Of a stretch of DNA of 64,000 nt, positions 55,688 to 63,453 are shown one piece after another (position 1 is the stretch's first letter; every line of letters begins with the position of its first letter). The stretch is from an uncultured Pelagibacteraceae bacterium. Lineage in GTDB: Bacteria > Pseudomonadota > Alphaproteobacteria > Pelagibacterales > Pelagibacteraceae. The DNA lies in assembly GCA_902606115.1 (NCBI GenBank), contig CACLFM010000004.1:27665-91664 (forward strand), in the 5' to 3' direction. Below the pieces are notes generated by a model. The model did no database searches. It worked only from the letters and a program-made list of their open reading frames with translations, and was not told the origin of the DNA. The translations under genes and the position numbers were made by a program.

Positions 55688-56637
55688 TGGATATTGAAGA
55701 AAAATTTTTAAAACATTTTATAAAAGTTACACAACAGGCGTCAATTGCAACTTTCTCAAAAATTGGTAATAAGAATAAAAATGAAGTAGATGCTCTTGCC
55801 ACTGATACTATGAGAAAAGTATTGAATAATATAGAGATGAAAGTAAGAGTTGTTATTGGAGAAGGTGAGTTAGATGAAGCACCAATGTTATATATTGGTG
55901 AAACACTTGGAAAAAATGATGAACCAGAAATTGATATTGCGGTTGATCCATTAGAAGGGACTAATTTTGCCGCAAATAATTTACCAGGAGCATTATCTGT
56001 TATTGCGGCAACATACAAAAACAATTTATTACATGCACCTGAAACATATATGGATAAAATAGCTTATGGACCAAATGTTGAAAAAGATGTTGTAGATTTG
56101 GATAACAATTTTAATCAAAATATAAAAAATTTAGCTGATTTTAAAAATAAAAATATAGAGGACATGTCTATTTGTATTTTGGATCGACCTAGACACAGCA
56201 AAATAATAGATGAGGCAAAAAAATTAAATGTCAAAATTAAATTAATCTCAGACGGAGATGTTTCCGGTGCTATTTTAGTGACGAATGAAAAGTACGGAGT
56301 TGATATTTTTTTGGGTATCGGTGGTGGACCAGAAGGTGTGCTTGCAGCTTGTGCTCTTGATGCTTATAATTGTGGTTTTCAAGGAAGGTTTATTTTTGAC
56401 GATGATAAATCAATTAAAAGAGCCAATAATATGGGCATAAAAGATTTAAAAAAAAAATACAATATAAAAGATATTGTTAAAGGAGACAGTATTTTTTGTG
56501 CGACAGGTATAACTAAAGGGGAATTAGTAAATGGTATAGAAGTTTTAGGAGAATATTTTATGACTGATACTTTTGTTACACATAAAAGTAAGAATATAAA
56601 AATGAATGTGAAAGAAAAAGTTAAAAAAATTTTATGA
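55687..56637 (+). CDS. glpX: class II fructose-1,6-bisphosphatase
   Basis: 316 residues. GlpX motifs: 'ATDTMRKVLNNIEMKVRVVIGEGELDEAPMLY' (about 37-68), 'DIAVDPLEGTNFAANN' and 'GIGGGPEGVLAACAL', with the acidic metal ligands visible. Hydrolyses fructose-1,6-bisphosphate for gluconeogenesis; some members also cleave sedoheptulose-1,7-bisphosphate. Starts on the stop of the SbmA-like gene and overlaps recJ by 4 bases. Confidence 0.93.
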   Translation: MDIEEKFLKHFIKVTQQASIATFSKIGNKNKNEVDALATDTMRKVLNNIEMKVRVVIGEGELDEAPMLYIGETLGKNDEPEIDIAVDPLEGTNFAANNLPGALSVIAATYKNNLLHAPETYMDKIAYGPNVEKDVVDLDNNFNQNIKNLADFKNKNIEDMSICILDRPRHSKIIDEAKKLNVKIKLISDGDVSGAILVTNEKYGVDIFLGIGGGPEGVLAACALDAYNCGFQGRFIFDDDKSIKRANNMGIKDLKKKYNIKDIVKGDSIFCATGITKGELVNGIEVLGEYFMTDTFVTHKSKNIKMNVKEKVKKIL

Positions 56638-58319
56638 TCTCAATCTCAGGAAAAAAATGGACTGAGAGAAATATAAATGACAGAATTATTGAAAAAACAT
56701 CAATAGATAACAATTTTACTTACGATTTATCAAAATTAGTTTTAAGTAGAAATTATACAAATACAGAATTAAACTATTTAAAACACGAATATGATTTTGT
56801 TAATCCATTTCTAAAAAACAATGATTTTATAAGTGCATCCAACTTATTACTAAAAATTTTACAAAAAAAAAGTTCTGTATTTATTTATGGCGATTATGAT
56901 GTAGATGGTGTTAGTTCTACTTCAATTTTAGTGAATTTTTTTAATCACCTTAAAAATCCGAATTATTATATAATACCTAATAGATTTGTTGATGGATACG
57001 GCCCAAATCTCAGCCTAATTAAAAAGAAATTAAAGAATAATACTGATGTAGTTATATTTGTTGATTGTGGAAGTAATTCACTTGATGTTATTAATTTTTT
57101 AAAAAAAAGAAATATAGATATATTAATAATAGATCATCACTTTATTAATGACAAATTGGATCCAGATATAATTATGATCAATCCAATGAAAAAGTCTAAA
57201 GAATACATGAGTCAAAATTTTTGTGCTGCCGCTTTAACTTTTTATTTAATAGATTTAGTAAACACTAAGATAAAAAAAAAAATTAACATTCATAATTTTC
57301 TTTTCTTTGCATTTCTAGGAACAATTAGTGATTTAATGCCTTTACGACATCTAAACAGACACATGTCCAAAATTGCTTTAAATAGATTATCAAAAATTGA
57401 TAATCCTGGTATGAAAAATATTATAAATTTTTTATCTCTTAAAAGATCTATTAATTATTCGGATGTTGCTTATTCCATAGGTCCAATGATCAATTCTCCA
57501 GGTAGATTAAAAGATGCAAATCTTTCTGTTGAATTATTTTGCTCTACAGATGAAAATAAAATTAAAAGGATTATTAGTGAAATTCATTTATTAAATATTA
57601 AAAGAAAAGAAATAGAAAAATTTTGTATAAATCTTATTAATACAAGTAAATATTTAAAAACAAATGAAGTTATTTTTGAAGTCAATTCATCATTTCATGA
57701 GGGTATCCTCGGTATTGTCGCAGGTAAATTAAAAGAAAAGTTTAACAAACCTGCTTTTATATTTACTAATTCTAATAATGTTTATAAAGGCTCTGCTCGA
57801 TCCACTAATGAATTCAAATTAAATAGTCTATTAAACAAACTTTTAAATTCTAAAATAATTGATCGTGGTGGTGGACATGATATGGCTGCTGGATTTGTTG
57901 TAAAAAAAGAAAAAATAAATATTTTTAAACAGTTCGTAAATAATGAATATTTGCAATCTAAAAAAAAAAATTTTTTTTATTATGATTTTAAAAAAATTTT
58001 ACCAAAAAATAATTCCACTATTTTTAATGACTTAAAAAAATTAGAACCTTTTGGCAATGAGAATCTTGAACCATTATTTTTGTTTGAAAATGTTAAATCG
58101 ATTAAAACAAAAGTTCTTAATTGTCGCCATATCAATTGTATTTTAAAAAGTAATCAGAATAGATCTATACAGTCAATCGCTTTTGACGCAGTTGATACAC
58201 CTATTGGTAATTATCTAATTAATTTTAAAAAAAAATTTAGTTTAATAGGTACTATTGACCAATATTTATGGGATGGTAAAAAAAAAATTCAAATTGTCAT
58301 TAAAGATTTATTATTATAA
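56634..58319 (+). CDS. recJ: single-stranded-DNA-specific exonuclease RecJ
   Basis: 561 residues. DHH phosphoesterase motifs: 'FIYGDYDVDGVSSTSIL' (about 83-99), 'VIFVDCGSNSL', 'LIIDHHF' and DHHA1-region 'GIVAGKLKEKFNKPAFIF', 'KGSARSTNEFKLNSLL', 'GGGHDMAAGFVV'. 5'-3' exonuclease in mismatch, base-excision and recombination repair. glpX-recJ neighbourhood is usual in alphaproteobacteria. Confidence 0.94.
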   Translation: MISISGKKWTERNINDRIIEKTSIDNNFTYDLSKLVLSRNYTNTELNYLKHEYDFVNPFLKNNDFISASNLLLKILQKKSSVFIYGDYDVDGVSSTSILVNFFNHLKNPNYYIIPNRFVDGYGPNLSLIKKKLKNNTDVVIFVDCGSNSLDVINFLKKRNIDILIIDHHFINDKLDPDIIMINPMKKSKEYMSQNFCAAALTFYLIDLVNTKIKKKINIHNFLFFAFLGTISDLMPLRHLNRHMSKIALNRLSKIDNPGMKNIINFLSLKRSINYSDVAYSIGPMINSPGRLKDANLSVELFCSTDENKIKRIISEIHLLNIKRKEIEKFCINLINTSKYLKTNEVIFEVNSSFHEGILGIVAGKLKEKFNKPAFIFTNSNNVYKGSARSTNEFKLNSLLNKLLNSKIIDRGGGHDMAAGFVVKKEKINIFKQFVNNEYLQSKKKNFFYYDFKKILPKNNSTIFNDLKKLEPFGNENLEPLFLFENVKSIKTKVLNCRHINCILKSNQNRSIQSIAFDAVDTPIGNYLINFKKKFSLIGTIDQYLWDGKKKIQIVIKDLLL

Positions 58320-58369
58320 TTTCTTTAAACTTGATTAATTTTTTTTTTTGCAATAAAAGACTGTTTTTT

Positions 58370-58444
58370 GGTCCCTTCGTCTATCGGTTAGGACACATGG
58401 TTTTCATCCATGAAAGAGGGGTTCGATTCCCCTAGGGACCGCCA
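58370..58444 (+). tRNA. tRNA-Glu (anticodon TTC)
   Basis: Acceptor GGTCCCT/AGGGACC, D-arm TCGTCTATCGGTTAGGACA, anticodon loop TTTTCAT (TTC), T-loop TTCGATT, discriminator G and encoded CCA (58442-58444). The GIY-YIG gene starts two bases after CCA. Confidence 0.95.
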
Positions 58445-58446
58445 GC

Positions 58447-58710
58447 ATGAAATATTACGTTTATTTGATTATAACAACACAAACAAAAATTAAAAAAGGT
58501 CTTTCCTACGTTGGATGCACAAATAATATAAAAAAAAGACTATTTTTACATAACAATTCTAAAGGTGCTAAATTCACTAGGGGTAGATATTGGCAACTTG
58601 CATATACTAAGGGGTATGAATCTAAAAATATTGCTTTAAAAGAAGAATATATACTTAAACACAATTTTAAATTAAGAAGCAAAATTAAAAAACTTTTTTT
58701 AGATAAATGA
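58447..58710 (+). CDS. GIY-YIG domain protein
   Basis: 87 residues, a single GIY-YIG nuclease-type domain: 'YYVYLIITTQTKIKKGLSYVGCTNNIKKRLFLHNNSKGAKFT' (YVYL...YVG, catalytic Arg in 'KKRLFLHN') and 'ALKEEYILKH' (catalytic Glu). Matches the small UPF0213/YhbQ group, thought to act on DNA. Starts two bases after tRNA-Glu and overlaps the next gene by 4. Confidence 0.88.
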   Translation: MKYYVYLIITTQTKIKKGLSYVGCTNNIKKRLFLHNNSKGAKFTRGRYWQLAYTKGYESKNIALKEEYILKHNFKLRSKIKKLFLDK

Positions 58711-60821
58711 AGATATCTGTTTTACTTCCCTATAAAGAAAATTTTTCATCACTCAATGCTGGCGCTGTTTCTCTATTTGTAAAAGACACTATTCAAAATA
58801 GTAAATTTTTTAAAAGTTCTTTTATTTTTGGAAATATGACTAATCAAAAACCTTTTCTAAAAAATTACGTCAATATTGAATTAAATAAATCATTTATAAG
58901 AAGTAATTCAAAAAATTACGTAATTAAGTTTTTGGAAAAAGAAAAAAAAATAAATTCTGACATAATCGAAATACATAATAGACCTAACTACATTAAATTT
59001 TTAAATAACTTACAAAATAAAAAAATTATTTTATATTTTCATAATGACCCATTATCAATGAATGGATCTAAATCAGAAGTAGATAGACTTTTTTTATTAA
59101 ATAAAATTGATAAAATTTTATTTAATAGTGAATGGTCTCAAAAAAGATTTTTTATTGGTATTGATAATAAAAAACTACTCATGCAGAAAACATCTGTTTG
59201 TTATCAGTCGACTAATAGAACCAAAGTAAATTTTTCTAAAAAACAGAATTTAATTTCTTTTATAGGCAAATTAAATAGTGCAAAAGGTTATGATATTTTC
59301 GGAAAAACAATTATAAAGATTTTAAAAAAATATAATAATTGGAAAGCTGTTGTAATCGGAGACGAACCTAGAGAGAAATTATTTTTTGAACACAAAAATC
59401 TTAAAATTTCTGGTTATGTAAAACACGATAATGTATTAAACATTTTAAAAAAAGTTAGTATTTCTGTAGTTTGTTCTAGATGGGAAGAGCCTTTCGGTAG
59501 AACAAGTTTAGAAGCTGCCAGCAGAGGTTGCGCAGTAATTATTAGTAATAGAGGAGGTTTACCTGAAACGTCTAAAAATGCGTTAATTTTAAAAAATCTT
59601 TCCACAGAAGAACTTTACAAAAAAATAGAAACTCTTATCTTGAACAAAAAATTATTACTACAATCACAAAAACTAAATTACAAAAATTTTGAGTTTGATC
59701 ATAAGTATATTTCTAGTCTAATTGACTCAGTAAGAGATACATTTGCTTTTAACAAAAGAATTTTCACGAAGAAAAATCACTCTTTTAAGATTATGCACAT
59801 TACTAATTTGAACGAACGTTTTGATGGTAGATTACACTACAATACTGGTCGTAGACTCAATAATGGTTTTATAAGAAATGGTCACAATGTTTTAACATTA
59901 AGTGATAGAGATATAATTCATAATTATAAAAGCTTAAAAGATTTTTCAGGTAAACAGACTTTACAGAATAAGATTGTCGAGTCATTTAATAACTTTAAAC
60001 CGGACATAGTAATTTTGGGACATGCTGATAGAGTTTTAAATTCGACATTATCAAAAATGAAGGATATTAATAAGAATGTAATTTTTTCTCAGTGGTTTCT
60101 AGACCCGTTGTCAAAGTTTGGTCCTGATCATAAAAGTAACTCCAAAAGAATTTTAGATAAAGTTAATTTTTTAGACACTACATTTTTGACAACTGATCCA
60201 TCTGCTTTATCTATTAATATACCCAATTCTTATTTTATGCCAAATCCTGCAGATAACTCATTTGAAACCTTAAGTAACTTTAATAAAAATTGTCCATTTG
60301 ATGTTTTTTTTGCCATGAGCCATGGTGTACATAGGGGACAATTAAAGACTGGAAAAGGTGACGACAGAGAAAATTTCATAAATAAATTGATTACTTTAAA
60401 CAAAGAAATAAAATTTGATGTATATGGAATGAATAATGTTCAACCTATTTGGGCAGAACAATTTATTAAAAAAATAGCTAATTCATATATGGGATTGAAT
60501 TTAAGCAGAGGTAAACCAATAAAATATTATAGTAGTGACAGAATAGTTCAATTAGTTGGAAATGGTTTACTAACTTTTATAGATGAAAATACTTTATTGA
60601 CAGATTTTTTTTCAAATAAAGAAATTATTTTTTATAAAAATATCCACGATCTTAGTTATAAGCTAAATAAATATAAGATTGAGAAAAGAGAAGGAAAAAA
60701 AATAGCAAAAAATGGTAAAAAAAAATATTTGAAATATTTCAATTCGGATATTGTATCAGAATATATTTTATCTAAATCTTTCGATTATAAAATGAAAAAA
60801 ACGGCTATTTGGAGTCAATAA
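58707..60821 (+). CDS. two-domain glycosyltransferase (GT4 plus CgeB-like)
   Basis: 704 residues. N-terminal half: GT4 Rossmann pair with 'SFIGKLNSAKGYDIF' (about 185-200), 'KAVVIGDEPREK' and the nucleotide-binding 'EEPFGRTSLEAASRGCAVI' (ExxxxxxxE). The C-terminal half restarts as a second glycosyltransferase-like domain, 'FKIMHITNLNERFDGRLHY' (about residue 365) to 'YMGLNLSRGKPIKYYSSDRIVQLVGNGLLTFIDENT', typical of CgeB/GT1_2 proteins. A fusion of two transferases suggests one polypeptide adding two sugars to a surface glycan; acceptor unknown. Confidence 0.85.
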   Translation: MKISVLLPYKENFSSLNAGAVSLFVKDTIQNSKFFKSSFIFGNMTNQKPFLKNYVNIELNKSFIRSNSKNYVIKFLEKEKKINSDIIEIHNRPNYIKFLNNLQNKKIILYFHNDPLSMNGSKSEVDRLFLLNKIDKILFNSEWSQKRFFIGIDNKKLLMQKTSVCYQSTNRTKVNFSKKQNLISFIGKLNSAKGYDIFGKTIIKILKKYNNWKAVVIGDEPREKLFFEHKNLKISGYVKHDNVLNILKKVSISVVCSRWEEPFGRTSLEAASRGCAVIISNRGGLPETSKNALILKNLSTEELYKKIETLILNKKLLLQSQKLNYKNFEFDHKYISSLIDSVRDTFAFNKRIFTKKNHSFKIMHITNLNERFDGRLHYNTGRRLNNGFIRNGHNVLTLSDRDIIHNYKSLKDFSGKQTLQNKIVESFNNFKPDIVILGHADRVLNSTLSKMKDINKNVIFSQWFLDPLSKFGPDHKSNSKRILDKVNFLDTTFLTTDPSALSINIPNSYFMPNPADNSFETLSNFNKNCPFDVFFAMSHGVHRGQLKTGKGDDRENFINKLITLNKEIKFDVYGMNNVQPIWAEQFIKKIANSYMGLNLSRGKPIKYYSSDRIVQLVGNGLLTFIDENTLLTDFFSNKEIIFYKNIHDLSYKLNKYKIEKREGKKIAKNGKKKYLKYFNSDIVSEYILSKSFDYKMKKTAIWSQ

Positions 60822-60838
60822 GTTAAGATTAGATTGAA

Positions 60839-61582
60839 ATGATGAAATTAGATGAAAAATTAAAAAATAGATATTTATCTAGAAAAAACATAAATTTGTT
60901 TAAGATATTATATTTTTTTTATCAATATTTAAAATCTATTAACATATTGCGTAAAAGACCCCTTCATTCAAATTGGGGTATAGATTTAATGGCAGAAGAT
61001 TATTTTAAATTTAAAAAAAAAGGTTTTTATATAGATGTAGGTTGTCATCATCCATTATTAAATAATAATACTTATATTTTATATAAAAAAAATTGGAGAG
61101 GTATCAATATTGATTTAGATTTTGGAGCTATAGATATGTTTAATTTTTTTAGAAAAGATGACACCAATATTCAAGCGGCAGTATCTAATTCAGTTGGTAA
61201 AAAAAATCTCTATTTTTTTCATAATCGATCTGCAATTAATACACTGTCACAAACTGCCGAAAATAAAGCTCGTGAAATAAGAGAAGTTAAAACCTTTACT
61301 TTAAATGACATTATCGAAAATTCTCAGTTTAAAAATAAAGAGATAGATTTTTTAAGTGTAGATGTTGAGGGTACAGAAATCGATGTTTTACAAGGATTAG
61401 ATTTTAAAAGATATAAGCCTAAACTTGTTGTTTTAGAATTTATTAATTTTAATGTTTCAGAATATTATAATCTAAAAATTGATGATATTTTAAACTCATC
61501 AATTAATAAATTTATGGTAAATCATAATTATAAATTAGTTAACTGGATACATGACGATCTAGTTTATGTACCTAATAACTAA
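60839..61582 (+). CDS. FkbM-family methyltransferase
   Basis: 247 residues. FkbM features: 'GFYIDVGCHHPLLNNNTYILYKKNWRGINID' (SAM-binding GxxG-like, about 59-90), 'IQAAVSNSVGKKNLYFF' and 'IDFLSVDVEGTEIDVLQGLDF', followed by 'KLVVLEFINF'. Such enzymes methylate sugars on glycans or related compounds. Downstream of the two-domain glycosyltransferase (17-base gap), hence probably the same glycan. Ends directly before the AEC gene. Confidence 0.87.
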   Translation: MMKLDEKLKNRYLSRKNINLFKILYFFYQYLKSINILRKRPLHSNWGIDLMAEDYFKFKKKGFYIDVGCHHPLLNNNTYILYKKNWRGINIDLDFGAIDMFNFFRKDDTNIQAAVSNSVGKKNLYFFHNRSAINTLSQTAENKAREIREVKTFTLNDIIENSQFKNKEIDFLSVDVEGTEIDVLQGLDFKRYKPKLVVLEFINFNVSEYYNLKIDDILNSSINKFMVNHNYKLVNWIHDDLVYVPNN

Positions 61583-62479
61583 ATGGAAATTTATATAAAA
61601 ATATTTGAAGTTATTTTTCCGGTATTTTTCGTTATTGGTATTGGTTATTATATAGGAAAAAAAAATCCAAAATTTGACACTAATTTTATAACAAATTTTG
61701 CTGGAAATATTGGTACTCCAGCAATGATTTTTTATACTGTTACAACAACAGGCATAACTCTAAGTATTTTTATTCATTACTTTGCATATGCTATTCTAAT
61801 GATTGGTGGTTTTGCAATAGTTGGACTTATAATGCTTTTCCTTCTTAAAAAAGATCTTAGTATGGAGCTCCCACCATTAATTCTTCCAAATACAGGCAAC
61901 ATGGGTGTACCAATTTGCCTATTTGCTTATGGAACTCAAGGACTAGGAGTGGCTTCAGCCGTTGCTTCTGTAATTATTCTTTTCCATTTTACATTAGGAG
62001 TTTTCTTGGCAAAAAAAAAATTTTCTTTTGATATTCTTATTAAAAGTCCACCTGTATACGCAATTATGGTCTCTGTTTTTTTTCTATACTTTGATATCAA
62101 AACACCTTTGTTTCTTGAAAACACAACTTTTCTTCTTACTTATGCAACTATTTTTTTGGTATTGATGTCTTTAGGTATTGCATTAACTAGGTTTAAATTT
62201 TCTTTTCGCGACTCAATAATATTTTCATTTTTAAGAGTTATAATAGGCCCCATTATAGGCTTTGGTGTTATTTATTATTTCGATCTTTCAGGATTTCCTG
62301 CTGGAGTACTTTTAATACAAAGTGCTATGCCAAGTGCTATATTAAACTATTTAGTTGGAAGCATGTATTCCCCAAAAAAAGTAGTAGATAGTATTGCTAG
62401 CACAATTGTTACATCAACTTTAATGTCATTTATAACTATTCCTATTGTAGTATTTTTTGCTTTAAGATACTTCAATTAG
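61583..62479 (+). CDS. AEC-family (auxin efflux carrier-like) transporter
   Basis: 298 residues, ten hydrophobic helices. 'IFPVFFVIGIGYYIGKK' at the start, central 'LPPLILPNTGNMGVPICLFAYG' (the Asn-rich crossover of the family) and 'GVLLIQSAMPSAILNYLVGSMY' near the end. Members export organic acids or similar anions; substrate unknown. Starts on the base after the FkbM stop. Its last 21 codons recur at 63380-63442. Confidence 0.88.
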   Translation: MEIYIKIFEVIFPVFFVIGIGYYIGKKNPKFDTNFITNFAGNIGTPAMIFYTVTTTGITLSIFIHYFAYAILMIGGFAIVGLIMLFLLKKDLSMELPPLILPNTGNMGVPICLFAYGTQGLGVASAVASVIILFHFTLGVFLAKKKFSFDILIKSPPVYAIMVSVFFLYFDIKTPLFLENTTFLLTYATIFLVLMSLGIALTRFKFSFRDSIIFSFLRVIIGPIIGFGVIYYFDLSGFPAGVLLIQSAMPSAILNYLVGSMYSPKKVVDSIASTIVTSTLMSFITIPIVVFFALRYFN

Positions 62480-63039
62480 ATAAAATACATAAATGAAAGC
62501 TATTACTTTTAATTTATTAGCGTGGGTAATGCTTCCTATAATGGATGGCTTTGCTAAATATCTCAGTTCTGATCTTCCAGTTTTACAAATTACTTGGGCT
62601 CGATATTTTTTCACAGTAGCTTTTACATTACCAATAATGTTTTTCTTTTTTAGAAAAAATCTTGTTTGGACTGATAAACCTAAACTTCAACTTATTAGAG
62701 GTTTAATATTATTAACTGCAAATGTTTGTTTTTTTTATTCAATTTCAATAATTTCGCTTGCAAAGGCTCTTACACTAGCATTCATTGCCCCTTTAATTGT
62801 TACAGCATTTTCCCCAATTTTTTTAAATGAGAAAGTTGGTTTTAGGAGATGGTCTGCAGTTATAATTGGTTTTATTGGATCAATGGTAGTAATAAGACCA
62901 GGATTTATGGAAATAAACTTAGCAAGTTTAGCAGCTTTAGGAACAGGTGTTATGTATGGTTTCTATTTAATAATTACGCGAAAACTAAGTTCATCTGATA
63001 ATCCGTTATTAACTTTATTATTAACTGGTGTAGTAGGGG
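62417..63039 (+). repeat. copy 1 of a tandem duplicated segment (AEC 3' end plus EamA gene)
   Basis: Matches 63380-64000 at an offset of 961-963 bases. Similarity is uneven: near-identical in the last 160 bases of the visible copy (two differences), clearly diverged in the first ~150 bases of the EamA gene. The true right end lies outside the window for copy 2. Confidence 0.9.
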
Positions 63040-63344
63040 CTATAATAATTTCATTCGTTATGCCTTTCGTATGGGTTAAACCTACCTTAAATCAATGGTC
63101 GATGATGGCAGCTATTGGAATATTTGCATGTATAGGTCACTTATTCATTATATTATCTCTTAAGTATGCAGATGCTTCAAAATTAGCTCCATTTAGTTAC
63201 TTTGAGATAGTTACAAACATTATTATAGGATATTACATCTTTAGTGATTTTCCTGATAAATGGACTTTCTTAGGTTTATTTATTATTATTTTTAGTGGTA
63301 TCTATATATCAAGACGTGAGAACATCGTTAAAAAGCATAAATAA
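62493..63344 (+). CDS. EamA-family (DMT) permease, copy 1
   Basis: 283 residues, ten hydrophobic helices in two EamA repeats. 'WVMLPIMDGFAKYLSSDLPVLQITWARYFF' (N-terminal signature), 'AKALTLAFIAPLIVTAFSPIFLNEKVG' and 'GHLFIILSLKYADASKLAPFSYFEIV'. Exports small metabolites; substrate unknown. Starts 13 bases after the AEC stop, in the same unit. A second, partly diverged copy follows 109 bases downstream. Confidence 0.9.
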   Translation: MKAITFNLLAWVMLPIMDGFAKYLSSDLPVLQITWARYFFTVAFTLPIMFFFFRKNLVWTDKPKLQLIRGLILLTANVCFFYSISIISLAKALTLAFIAPLIVTAFSPIFLNEKVGFRRWSAVIIGFIGSMVVIRPGFMEINLASLAALGTGVMYGFYLIITRKLSSSDNPLLTLLLTGVVGAIIISFVMPFVWVKPTLNQWSMMAAIGIFACIGHLFIILSLKYADASKLAPFSYFEIVTNIIIGYYIFSDFPDKWTFLGLFIIIFSGIYISRRENIVKKHK

Positions 63345-63379
63345 ATAGGTCTTAAAAGTTTACTAATAACTTAAATAAT

Positions 63380-63442
63380 ACTTTAATGTCATTTATAACT
63401 ATTCCTATTGTAGTATTCTTTGCTTTAAAATATTTTAATTAA
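63380..63442 (+). pseudogene. remnant of the AEC-family gene 3' end
   Basis: 21 codons including a stop, nearly the same as the last 21 codons of the AEC gene (62417-62479). Encoded peptide 'TLMSFITIPIVVFFALKYFN' differs only by Lys for Arg; the other base changes are synonymous (including TAA for TAG). No start or remaining coding region; it precedes the second EamA copy exactly as the AEC end precedes the first. Confidence 0.85.
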
Positions 63443-63453
63443 TTCAAATATAA

